Positions 37,387 through 58,461 of a DNA stretch of 64,000 bases are shown here, one piece after another. The notes below the pieces were generated by a model that was not told the origin of the DNA, did no database searches, and worked only from the letters and a program-made list of their open reading frames with translations. Numbering within the stretch: the first letter of the stretch is position 1; each line of letters begins with the position of its first letter. Where the stretch lies: positions 6,937,627 through 7,001,626 of the forward strand of contig NC_058495.1 of assembly GCF_020382885.2 (NCBI RefSeq), written 5' to 3'. Source of the stretch: Scatophagus argus (lineage: Eukaryota > Chordata > Actinopteri > Scatophagidae). The position numbers were made by a program, and so were the translations under genes.

Positions 37387-39099
37387 ATGTCTGCAGAACT
37401 GGACCTGTCCCCCCCGGAGGTCCCTGAGCCCACCTTTCTAGAGAGCCTACTGCGCTATGGGCTGTTTCTGGGCGCCATCTTTCAGCTCATCTGTATCCTG
37501 GCTGTCATATTCCCCACATCCAAGGGACATGAACACGTAGGTAGACACCAAGGGTAGGAGACGTGCAGGTCTAGCATAAAAGATTGTTCTCCCTTTTATC
37601 AGTGTTTCATATGCTTCTGGGGTAATCGAAATCAATAATTTTTGGACAAATCTGAAAATGATATTCACTTAATCAAGTGAAAAACAAGATGATGAAAACT
37701 ATTTCAATACAGTTTTTTGACATCAGTATTGTTTATTCAATGTGATTGGATGAAAAATGTTTCTCACTCATTAAATATTCATGATTTGCCTTTGCCATTT
37801 TGGGGAGTAAATATTTTAAAAGAATAATTAGCTTTATTGGCAGTATATATATTTTTACCTACACACACTGAATTTGTCCTCCACCCAGAGAGCAAATTGG
37901 GGGTTAAGTACCTTGCTCAAGGGCACATCTGCCGACTAATGTAGGGGGAGTGGGGGGAATCGAACCAGCGACCCTCCAATCACAAGCCACTTCTCAAACC
38001 TCTAGGCCAAGGCTAAACATTGCACATAGTTCATCACTTTATGAAACACATCATCTTATAAAGGATATTATTACACTGGCTGAGGAACACTTCATAAAAT
38101 TGTTTTGGCAAACTCCATTTATTTGCAAATCTGTTTTTATTCACAAATTACACAGTGTCCCAACTTTTTTTGGAAACAAGGTGTTGGAATGAAATATATC
38201 TGACTGAAGAAGAGGTGACAGTTCAAAGAACTTTTGACTTCAGTGAAACCATACAGCCACATTCACTTACTAAACCACGAGTTGTTAGCCAGTGCGAGTG
38301 ACTGGTGTCTTTTCAGTGCAGTTTGTCAGTATACAACATGCCTTGGTAATTTGTCCACAAAATAGCTTACGCATTTGACATGCAAGGATTTGAAAGACTT
38401 ACTATTCTGTTGTCATGATTTTCACTGATTGAGGTACACTATTAAACAATACTTTCCAAAGTGACCACATCTCACATGAAGCTAAGACTATCTGACACAG
38501 CAACTCATAACCATAGAATTAGAAAACTCTTCGATTATCTTTATTTTTTCCATTTTGCTTCACAGAAGCTGAAGATTCTGCACTAATGCCATTTTGTAAA
38601 GAAATCCTGCAGAATTTTGTGATTCAGTCTTTCTGAAACAGAGAAACTGAACATCAGTTAGCAACAGTTGTGCAGATTATCTTATTTTTGAATGTCCACG
38701 ATTACAGAGCCATGAAGGGCTGCTTTCACAATCTCTATACTACCAAATGTCAGGAGAGATTATTTATAGAGAAGAGCAATTAAATCCACTGTCTAATTAT
38801 TCTATTTTCAGACATTGTCATCAGATGTACTGATTACTGTCCAGCAAAAGCTTTATCCAAATCATCTTCAAAACACACTCACTAATCATGCTTAGCAGTT
38901 GTGGATTTTTACACCATGTTTAGACTGACTCGAGAGGAGTTGTTTTGAAACTCCAGGGTATTAAAACCTCCCTGTGTTTGCTCTGCAGGAGGAGACTGAG
39001 TCTACTGATGGCAAGGCCACTGAACAGATGAAGAAACCTAAAGGAGCAGCACCTCAGATTCGACAGAAACCAAAAAAAGAAAGCAAAAAGAAACGATAA
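37387..39099 (+). CDS. manbal: MANBAL, small single-pass membrane protein
   Basis: Two coding exons, 37387-37536 and 38989-39099, give 86 aa, against 85 in human MANBAL. The N-terminal part [20 protein letters not shown] is nearly identical to the mammalian protein. It is followed by a hydrophobic segment (about residues 24-44, [18 protein letters not shown]), then a polar region and a lysine-rich tail ending [10 protein letters not shown]. The name refers to the locus next to beta-mannosidase-like sequence. The protein has no demonstrated enzymatic motif and its role is not known. One transmembrane helix with a basic tail suggests a small membrane protein, probably of the endoplasmic reticulum by inference from the K-rich end. 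The ATG was chosen because it starts the conserved block. The gene lies between nfatc2 and src on the same strand, and adjacency to src is also seen in mammals. Confidence 0.95.
37860..38012 (-). mobile_element. Second tRNA-derived SINE type in manbal intron
   Basis: On the minus strand the head near 38012 carries an A-box-like TGGCCTAGAGGTTTG and a B-box GGTTCGATTCC (from + 37958-37970), then the body phrase with GGGCACATCTGCCG on the plus strand and 'aagtaccttgctcaagggca'. This is a different SINE family from the one at 2397-2765. An adjoining block at about 38100-38190 ('acagtgtcccaac', 'ttttggaaacaaggtgttg') is also dispersed in fish genomes and may be a separate insertion. Confidence 0.65.
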
Positions 39100-39108
39100 C
39101 TAGTAGTG

Positions 39109-39135
39109 TGTGGGTGTGTGTGTGTGTGTGTGTGG
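39109..39135. repeat. (TG)n microsatellite in manbal 3'UTR
   Basis: TG-rich simple repeat that begins ten bases after the manbal stop codon, so it should be transcribed in the 3'UTR. No clear AATAAA follows before the transposon at 39681, so the 3' end of manbal is not resolved. Confidence 0.85.
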
Positions 39136-39680
39136 TTGGTTGGGTGTGTTACCTTTATGTAAGAATGTGTGTGCATAGTCATCAGTGAGTCAATATTGGC
39201 ATTTACAAATACAGTTATCACTACAGATGTGTGCAACACTATGGTCAGATTATGACAGTAAAAATGAGATCCACTTGAACTGATCTTGAACTGTGTGTTC
39301 TGTTCACATTCATTACAATATTACAAAGAGCAAATAGTCATGGTGTTGCTAATCATGAATACATATTTCATTGGATATATTTGTGTTTTTTGTTTTTCTT
39401 TTGTTGCTGAATATCTTTGAACTATATTTGGACTACAACAGGGAAATAGTGTAGTCATTCTCCTTAGCTTTATATTCATTGCTAAATTTCCGTTTGGTTT
39501 GGTTTAAATGAGTCAGAATGAGATGTCCTTGTCTTTACTACCTTTCTAAAAAAGAATAGACCATGCCTTCCTTATATGATTTGATGGCACCAGGGAAAAC
39601 CGTGTCACTGCTTGTAAGGTATATACAAGGAATTGCTTTTGCTTTTAACTAAATATGTAGGTCATGTCATATTCAATTTA

Positions 39681-40965
39681 CAGTTTTTCACAATTGTTAA
39701 AACACAAAACTTTTTGCTCAAACTACATTCACAAAACCTGATTCTTTTTGCAAAATCATACCATCACTTCAAAATAGTTTCACATGTGCTCAAAACCGAA
39801 CAATGTGGTCAGATCTTGCACAAATCGGACAAAACTGCTGAGCAGTCATTAAACACTACATTAAAAAATTGAAAACACAGTAGTAAGCATTTTGCTTTTG
39901 GAGAAATATTTATTGGTCACAATAAAGTATGCATATGCATTTTGTATCTCCAAAAGTAAAGACAAAAAAGATTTCACAACTCAGTGGATTTAACATTTAC
40001 TCTGCATTCAAACATAAACTATAGTATAATAGGTACTGTGGAAAAGAAATCAGCCTGAAATTGACAAATACAAATGAAAGTGTCCAGCCTACGTTCAAAG
40101 GGCACTCTGTAGACTTGTTTCATTCGTATCCTGTTGCGATGGAGGATGCGGTCAGTGGTGGAAAGGCTCACACTATTGATTCCCTCGAAGTCTGTATGGT
40201 TCTCAGTAATTTGTTGCTGCTGCTGCTTGTTGCTTTCCTATAGTGTAATGGCATTGTTTTGATGGACAATGTCAGCTACAGTGGCCTCCTGCTGGGATGT
40301 GAACATGGGTGTCCTGCCACCCCCGTATGGCAGTCTTGCCATTCTGAAAAAAGAGAATGTGCAAAATATATGTAATATAATGTTCTGAAATATATATACA
40401 GTATACAGTAGTACTTCAAACTTCCAATGATAAAACAGCACAGTAAAGTAGACTGTACCTGTTCTCATGTCTGAATCTCCGGATTATGGTGGACACAGAG
40501 AATGGGCTGATGTTTGACTGGACTCTTTGGCCTGCCTCCCTCCTGGTCATGCCATGCACCAGTACATGGTCTATGACTGTAACCGGAATTTCATCAGAAA
40601 TTGGCACTCTTCCTCTCCCTCTTCCTCCTCTTACACACACTTGTCCTCTGTGTCTCTGATCCATTGCTGACACGAGCTTGCAGGACCAACCTGCTTGCAC
40701 TCCAAACTATCTTATATTGGTTGTCATGTTGTCATGACATGATGAGAAACAAGTGTGATCAATTTCGAATCGTTGTGTTCAATGAATGACACGTGTTTTA
40801 TTTCTGTTTAGAGTTTTGCAAAAGGAAGGACTGAGATCTGCAAATTTTACTAGGTGAAGATAGTTTATGGTTTTGTCAAAATGATGCTCAATTCAGCAAA
40901 TGATTTTGGACAACTGAGCAACTGACTCATACAACAGAAATGAGTGTTTTAGCAATTCAGAAAAT
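39681..40965 (-). mobile_element. Decayed Tc1/mariner-type DNA transposon, internally deleted
   Basis: Terminal inverted repeats are recognisable: cagtttttcacaattgttaa at the left end and, read on the other strand, attttctgaattgctaaaac at the right. The last 14 bases are nearly identical (AATTGYTAAAACAC). TA dinucleotides flank both ends (39679-39680 and 40966-40967). Inside on the minus strand are remnants of a transposase with two helix-turn-helix-like segments. The catalytic (DDE/D) part is missing, so the copy of about 1.29 kb is non-autonomous. Confidence 0.75.
40085..40664 (-). pseudogene. Transposase remnant with an intron and an in-frame stop
   Basis: Exon A, 40664..40459, starts MDQRHRGQVC and encodes GRGRVPISDEIPVTVIDHVL and MTRREAGQRVQ, an N-terminal helix-turn-helix type of DNA-binding segment. 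A good donor (GTACAG) and acceptor (TTTTTTCAG) bound a 115-nt intron. Exon B from 40343 continues in frame (HENRMARLPYGGGRTPMFTS), as members of this fish transposase family do. The frame meets TAG at 40238-40240 and then reads on in family-like sequence (SLSTTDRILHRNRIRMKQVY, then RVPFERR) to about 40085, where similarity ends. The product would be truncated before any catalytic domain, so this is a pseudogene. Confidence 0.7.
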
Positions 40966-41289
40966 TATCCTTATTGAAAATGCTAGTTAAAACATTAAAT
41001 CAACTAATTTGTAGGCTACTTATAAGGTTTTTAAAGGCAAACAGTCGTCAATATCTCTCTCTCTACATATATATGTGTATATATGTGTGTGTGTATACCA
41101 CGACACAAAGTTGTCGTTCATAGGAAACGAGTATATCGCTTAGCAGCCGAATCTGCTAGTCAGTAACAAAGCTAACCGTGCTGTAGATGATATGAGATTC
41201 GTCTACTGATCTCTTGTGTCGTATGTCTTATTCTGATCTGATTATTGATGTGACTACTGAGACTCCAAATGATTATAGAAAAGCTGAAC

Positions 41290-41798
41290 GGGCTGTTGTT
41301 GTTGTTGTGCCTCGGTGAGTTCAGCGAAGAGGAGTTACGCAGCACGACGTGAATCCTCCTTACTCCACCGTCTCTGCGTAAAATCCCGACTCATCACATT
41401 TGCGCTCTCGTCTTTCGTCAGTGATGCACTATCCCGTGCCTTCCCCCCGACGAGGCATGTCTTCTCCTCACCACACCACTCCTGCTTCCTCGCATGAATT
41501 CAGCGCGCCGTCGACTCTCCCCAGCTGAACAGGCTACTCCACCGTAGCTTTGGTGTTTGTCCAGCCCACCGCAGCCTCCCGGCAGCTGTGCCCTCTGCTC
41601 CTTAAGAGGCAGTCCTCCTCATGACCTCCCCTGACTGCGATTCAGCCGAAATTCGCTAAATGGGATTCGTGGCTGGCCTGAAGTTTCCACGGCAACTGGC
41701 TATCCGCTTACATTATTTCTCTAATGAGGACAGCCATAAGGATTTAACACGGTTCCTCGCTGCGCGTCTCTGATTTTTGGGCTGAAGACGCGTCAAAG
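41290..41798 (+). promoter_or_regulatory. src: Probable src promoter and noncoding exon 1
   Basis: A comparatively CG-rich block (about 41300-41800) stands out from AT-rich surroundings and ends in CGTCAAAG followed by the donor gtgagtta at 41799. This fits a CpG-type promoter with a noncoding first exon for src, which lies downstream on the same strand. The transcription start is not resolved. A 37-codon upstream open frame (41660-41773, beginning MGFVAG) would lie in the leader if transcription starts before 41660. Confidence 0.5.
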
Positions 41799-44700
41799 GT
41801 GAGTTAATTAGGGCTTATTCCTTGTGGCGTATAATGCGAGAAAATAATATGTATTTGGGCATTACATACAGGGCCTGTGGTCTGTAGCCATGTCTTTTCC
41901 CCGGCTGATGTTTTCTACACAGCGTAGCCCCTCTCACACTGTATTTCATTGTTGCACAGGCCATTCAGTCAGCGGTGCTCGCACATTTGGTCAGCGTCGC
42001 TCAGTCTGTGTCAGCGCTACGCTGTTGACTATTTACTACACCCTACACAAAATGCGCACCGTAGCGTATATATTTTTTTTTATTTCTGGCCTTCTTGGAC
42101 CAAAGATTCTCGGGAAGACACAGTTAATCCACTGCGCACAGAAAACAAGAGCCAACAATCCATCGAAATTCAAAATGGAGCTGTAAGAGCACCTGTTTTG
42201 ATTCATCAGGCCGCATATGCGCTGTATGGGAGCCGAATCCTACGACAGCCACAGCAGCATCGCCTTTATCCCATTCACAAATCCCTGTTTACGTGTCTTA
42301 TGTGTAGCACTTTGACAAAACACTATTGATGTTTTCCGATACTTTTTTTTCTTTATTTTTTTTGTTCTCCCCCATAGCAAAGACGTTATCATCTTGACAG
42401 CTGCTACTCCTTTAGGCAGCTACTACCCCACCCCTTGTTTCTTTGAAAGCAGCTTTGCTGACAACTGGTGTTTAATCCCGTGGAAATAGAATTTTAATTA
42501 TGTGGTTAATCTATTTACAGTTGGTGCTTGGCTCTGGACAAGTTCCAGCTAATTTCCATAAGGCAGTGGATTCAGGTTTACTAAAAATGAGACACGTGAA
42601 TCATGCGAAAGCTCAGCGTTGGGTTTTTAACGCTGGGCAACCTCAGAATAAATAATCTCGTCTCCTGTGGCAAACACGAGGCTAGCAAAGCCTGAGAAAT
42701 AACATCAGAATATTGGTTGGATTGTTGATTGACTTTTAAATAATATTTACCAAGCTGAAAGGAGTACATGCAGTGGCTCACAATACATCATGTTCCTTTT
42801 CAGACGGAAAGGGAACATTAGGACTGCAATTAAAGATTACTCTTTGTTATTGATTAGTCTACCAAGTCTTTTCTCGATTGATCATTTTGTTCTGTGAAAC
42901 GTGAGCAGATATTGAAAAATATTCCTAAAACCCGAGGTTACATACATGTTGTTTTGTCTGGTCAACAGTTTAAAAAACAAAGATTTTCAAGTTGCAGAAC
43001 CAAGAGAAAGAGAGAAAAGAAACTGTTGTTTGAGAAGCTGTTTTATTTCTGCTTTAAAACTGACCTAAGCTATTCATTGTTTAGAAAAATTGTTGATTAT
43101 TTGTGGGTTGATTGATTAATCGCCTCATTGCTTTAGCTGTAGTTGTCTTAAATTGTCAAACAGACTCTCTGTTCCATGAAAATAATGTGTTTCAAAGGTG
43201 TAAAATCTACATGTTTGAAGAGCACACATATTAGTTCATTTATGTCCTTCATGTCCCCCTTCTCCACCTTTTGCCCTCCTTCGCAGAATCAGTCATGCTG
43301 TAGTAGCTTTTCCTCACAGCCTGCATCGCTTGCAGCCAGAGCCACTAGTTAAAGACGGACAGAAAAACGGAAGTGGGTTTTATCAGCCGAGTGCCAGAAT
43401 CCTCATGGTCTCCTTGCCTTTCCTCTGTGTGTTCGTCACTGAGGAGAGACGAGATGGGACAGGTAGACACAGACTCAGACTTAGCAACGGCAGTGAGGTC
43501 AGCAAAGATTGCAGGGGGAAGATAACAGAGAATATCTGATTAAAATGGGACAGGACTTGATAGTTATGTGACTGCACTGCCTTCCTTTGGCCCCCATTAT
43601 ATCAACAGAGCTGCCTGCTTGCTTTCTGTAACCCAGGCTAAATATAGATGAACTGTGTATTATACATGTATGTGGTCTGCACCGTTTCACGTTATCATCC
43701 AGCATATGGCAGGATAAGACAGTGATACTAATGTGCACGTTTCCTCTCGTTTTGATCTTGAGGACCCTACCCCGCCCGCCCGCCCATCTCCTCCGCAGGG
43801 CAAACTGTAATTTTCCCATTTGAATGAAACATTGGCTCAAGCTCCTTCTCTCTCTGCAGCACAGTGGCAACTGTTACCGTCTGTTGTGACTCAGTGAGGT
43901 TTGGCATGTCCAAATGTGCTTATGTGCCTGACCAGGAATGTACAGCTTGTGTGCTCAGCTTCAGATGGAGGATTACAAATGCTGATTAGACAGGAAATGT
44001 AACGGTGTTAAAACTAAAATTCTTCATAGTTACTTTTTAACACTAAAGCAGGGTCCTCAAATGTAAGTTGTACCCAAATATTTTGAAATATTTTCTGCAA
44101 CAAATTGCTGCCTTTAAACGATGGAACTTCAATATCTTCAGCGTTTTTCATATAGTTCTGCAGATTATTGGAAGGCTTGAGGAAAAGTCAAAGGATAGTT
44201 TCATATTTTTTCTTTCTTTCTTAACACAACACACAAATTGTGAGCTCTTGTGGCTAGACTGGCCATAAATGATTGCAATGTAAGAGACAAAACACACAGT
44301 CCCTGTTCTGTGAAAAAAAAAAAAGCATTCAAATTCATCTGAAGCTAATAAAAGGCTTCAGCACTCATGCTAGCTGCTTTGTGAGGCTGTAAATAAGTAC
44401 AGTGATGCCTTGAGCTGAACACTCACATCAGCATGCTAAAATTCTCAGTAATAATTCTAGCGTGCTGATATCACGCAGGTAAGATGTTGACTATTTACTT
44501 TAGTATATTAATAGTAATACTAATACTTAATAGTAAACACAGTACAGATGAGGCTGATAACAGTGTCACGTACTTTGCACGCATTTGCTGAAATCAAAAA
44601 AATGACTGAATGATGGTGCTAACCGAAAAGCCAGGGGATCTCCATAACCAAAGCAGTTTTAATTCATACTGAGAGCAAAACACAATGTCTACATCATTTT

Positions 44701-47700
44701 TTTTTAACAATCTGTCAAATAGTTCTTGAGATATATCAGTCTGGAGTGCTTTGTCTGAAGTTAAGAACATATTTTTATAAGATTGTGTATTTTAACCAGC
44801 ATCACTTACAATGAAATTGCGTGAAGAGGGGCTCTCTAACGGCCAGTATGGACAGAGGGACCAATTACAGCAACAGAAATCTGTTTCCATGTACGTTTGT
44901 GAGTGTTGGAAAAAATGAACCTATCCTTTAATCATACAGTGAGATTTGAAATGACAGTGCAGGTTTCTACCATTTTCCATGGCAGATTGGAGCACATGCG
45001 CAAATGACCCAGTGAAAATATTGGCTGTGTCAGTGCTGGTATGATGCAGTTTCAGTACCCGACAGGTGTTAGGACTTGCCTGCTTTATTAAATTCCTTTC
45101 AGGCATGTGAGCTACCCTCCTTTACTTTCTCCTCCTTCCCCTACAGTGTTTCCCCGTCACAGCCAGTATTCTCTTCATGTACTGGGGAAGTTTTATAGAT
45201 TTTGTAAGACTCAGTCAGCGCTGCGATTGAGAGAAAAACACAGCTTAGTGATAAATGCACTGTGGAAATTGAAGTGCTCTTGAACTCCATTGTGGTTCTG
45301 AGGTAAACACCACTAAGAGAACAGCCCTTGAACGAAGCCTCTATTTGCCGTGATTCATATCTAATCCTGAAAATCTCGATTCCCACAACACAACCAGACA
45401 CAAAATTATTCGTACAGCCAGCATGTCTGTGTATTTATCATCACTTTTCTGACATTATTTAACCACATGCAACTTTATTTTTATGCCACATTTCATCAGA
45501 GACCTGCAGCTTATGCTGAAGCTAAGAAAAGTGAGTAGTATTAGAAATGATGATCACCTCGTAAGGCCGGGTGCAAGGCATCAAGAGTTTCTTTAGGGCT
45601 GAGATTTGTATTTGTGTCCTGGGAACAACGTGAAAATAGTGCACCTTTGTTACCCCCCCACCACCACCACCCCTTCTCCCCCCCCCCCTCACTTCCTTCC
45701 TCCCATCCTGCCCTCCCATTGCTAAGGTGCCTGTTCTTGTTGCAGTCTCTGGCAGTCGTAGTGGTGCGGTGCAGGCTGTTTCTCCCTCTTTCCTCCTTGC
45801 CCTGCTGAATGGAAAAGCTTACAAGGGACTCGTTTCCCATTTCTCATTTTGCCATTTTCATTTTATTTCTCCTTTTGTAATAGGTATCCATCTTGTTTCC
45901 TATGTGCTGACATTTTTATTTGTCCAGTATACTTTAGTCTCCTACGCCGCATCACCTTTGCTTCTCTGTTTTACATCATAATCTTGGAAGGAGTTGCATG
46001 TTAGCTCTTTTTGACATTAGGGCAGTCTGACACCATATTAGGAAAGCGCGTGAGACCCGGCTACAGCACTAGCTCTCTTGTTTACATATGCAGGCTCTGA
46101 GGCTTTCAGAGGTGTTCAGTGTCTTGAATGGAAGTAAGGAAAAGTGACTGTCACAGGACATGGTTTCTGCCTCCAGTGCATTGGGACATTTTTGCAGTGC
46201 TTGTCAAGGATCATTACCTCCTCTCTTATCAGTGTATGTTTAACCCGAATGATTATTCACTTTTCCTATTAGACTTGACTGTTCTTCAGCCATAGTGTCA
46301 GAGCTCAAAATCTTCCGATTTGCAAAATTTTCTGTTCCTTTTGCTGAAGGGGATTAGAGGAAGACATGACATGCTTGTTTAATGTGAAAGATATAGAAGC
46401 AATCAAGGTACATTTTCTAAACAAATGTCGGCAAACGCAAACATGCACTCCTGGCCACTTTATTAAGCTCATCACAGTCTAATGTATCTGTTCTGTCTAC
46501 ATTTAAGCTATCACTTCCACAGTGGTATGTCAGTATTTCCACTTATCAATATAGTGATCTATCTGGGAGTAGTTACTGATGAAACTCTACTGTCATTTAT
46601 TTATTCATTTATTTAACTAATATGATGTTTTGCTGTATCATTTGGGCTACTCTCTAATTCAGGTGCTCAAGCTTTGGACCATTGATGACGCGAGTCAGTG
46701 CTAAAATCCCCAATCAGAAATCCCCAAAAACCCCAACAAACCCTTCTGGAAGGCCTGTTTTAAGTGCTCAGTGTGGGGCGAGCTGAAGTAACTGGACTTT
46801 CAATGAGAAATCACCTTCTAGTACATCGTAAGCCAAGTGTAGAACATGAGCATGTGAACATGTGAAATTCCATGTTCCATCCTAGCATACGTATCACTGA
46901 TTTTAAGCAGCATCGTCTCATTGTCTCAGCAATCAGTAGTTTCTGCGTGGATTTGAGCACCTAATGTATCTGCCTGTTTGCATATATTGACTATACGCGC
47001 TGATAAATATATCTGTTGCATAAGTGCCTCCTTTACTGTTCAAAATCTGCTCAAACTGTGATCAGTCACGGCCCTGTCTGCCCCTTCTGCTGCCATTTTG
47101 TCCTTTAAACATCTGAGTGTTTCTGGTCCTCTGTGAGCTGTTGCAGCCAATCACAAAAGTCCATTTCTGATATCCAGACAAGACAGCTGAATCAAGCAGC
47201 CTCCTCTTCATACATTTCAACAATCCTGTTCACCTTTTCTCCAGGTGTTCGGGCCCATCTCTGTGTGACTTAGTGTGTTTACCACCGTCCTTCCCCCAGT
47301 GCTCCAGATTACATCCTGGCAAGAGTTGAATCAAAGCATGCATGATTGTATGTGTATGCTTGAAATCGCTCACACTGGTGCACATTCACGCAGCTTACAC
47401 GCCTACGCATCTTCCTCAGAATTCCCATACCTGTGTAATTATGTTATGCTCGCACATTACACTTTCAAAACTCACTAAGCTTCAACTGTCCACAGCAGTA
47501 TACGACAACCACCTACCCGTTCTTTTTACAGCCTCTGCCAGTTCCTTCCTCCTTGTCTGTTAATAACCCTCTCTGTCCTGTCTATCAGACTCACACAAGT
47601 ATCCTGGAAAAAAGGATGTGAGACAACTGTGGTTGGGTGTTGGGTATGCGATACAGCCTTGTTTCCCAGAGACCAAGGGACAGCTGCTCATGCACATAAA

Positions 47701-48961
47701 CACACACACACACATACACCTACACACATGGTGTGTAAACTCTGTATGGAACTGAGAATGCCTCTATTCACAAAGGAACAAGGCCGTTACATGTGTGTGT
47801 GACTGTCTCTGTTTCAGCTGGCCTGAAATAGCCAGTCTCACAGTGAGTCACTCTGCAATGACTCCAGGGCTGGATTGGACTTGGTTGTGTTTGAACACAG
47901 CACTCCACATTTCTGTGGGTGCATTTGACTGTCTAAGCATGTTAGTCTGCACTCATGGTGACAACGTGATGTGGTTACATTTATCGGGCCAAAACAGATG
48001 TATCAGGCATCAGGATGGAAAGGAGAAGCAGTGGTATAATTACCTGTTGGAGGTGAAACTGATTCTGTCTTTGTCAACTCACCAATATTGGCACTGGGTT
48101 TCATTAGAGCCCACTGCTCTTTTGTTTGAAGCTTTGTTTTCCTTGTAGATGCTTATTGATTCAGGACAGATTGAATCAGCAGTTGGAATGACCTTGAATG
48201 TGCGTGTGTTGACTGTTTCAAGGTGTCCCATTTGAGTATTTGCATGCTAAACGGTACTAACAGAACCTGGAACAGTTCCAGGGATACTCCGTGGTGGATT
48301 AGGAGAACAAAGATGAATGTGACGCTGGCTGCGCACGCCATTAGGAGGAATTTAGAGAGGTGAATGAATAGAAAGTGAAACTGTCAGTTTCCCTTCCTGA
48401 ATGAACAGCTTTCATCTCCTGACGGGATGGATTATATCTTATTTTATTAAATGTGATCCTTATTTCTAATTTTTCATTTTTTCCAATAGTCTGACATCAT
48501 ATTTCCTCAGAAGAGGTTGTGTCGGGGTCAGCATTGATTTAAATATTAATGACTTTAAAAGGAGACTGACATCCGCTTGCCCTACTTTAAGCCACATTAC
48601 TGCTACCAGGATCAAAGTAGAGAATTATATGATAGCAGAGTTTAGCTGAAATTACCTGTCCCAGAGTTCAAGGTGATGTCTTGTTTTGTCAACCAACGGT
48701 CCTCAACCCAAACATATAATTTAAGTGATGAGCCAAGGAAAGCAATAAATCCTCCCATTGGAGAAGCTGAAACCAGAGCATGATGCCTGTTGTTCCTTAA
48801 AAAAAAAAAATCATATATATTCGATTATTAAAATATTTGATGATATATCTTTGTTGATCCACTAACTAATTGTTTCAGTCCTATTGGGCATATAACAACC
48901 CACAAATCCCTTCTGGGACCTAAAGTGTGGCATCCTTACTCATCACTGGCTCTCATCCCAG
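41799..48961 (+). other. src: Large first intron of src
   Basis: About 7.2 kb between the probable noncoding exon and the coding exon that starts after the acceptor at 48961. Further alternative 5' noncoding exons may be hidden here but none is certain. Contents noticed: an extended C/T-rich tract at about 45651-45725, an eroded dispersed repeat near 44340-44480, and a short (CA)n near 47700-47720. No protein-coding exon was recognised. Confidence 0.5.
45651..45725. repeat. Homopyrimidine-rich tract with C-runs
   Basis: About 75 bases of nearly pure C and T apart from the CCACCACCACCACC units, with runs of 7 and 10 C. Such tracts can adopt triplex or quadruplex forms on the G-rich strand. 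There is no coding role. Confidence 0.8.
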
Positions 48962-48969
48962 GTCTGCAC

Positions 48970-58461
<9,492 letters not shown>

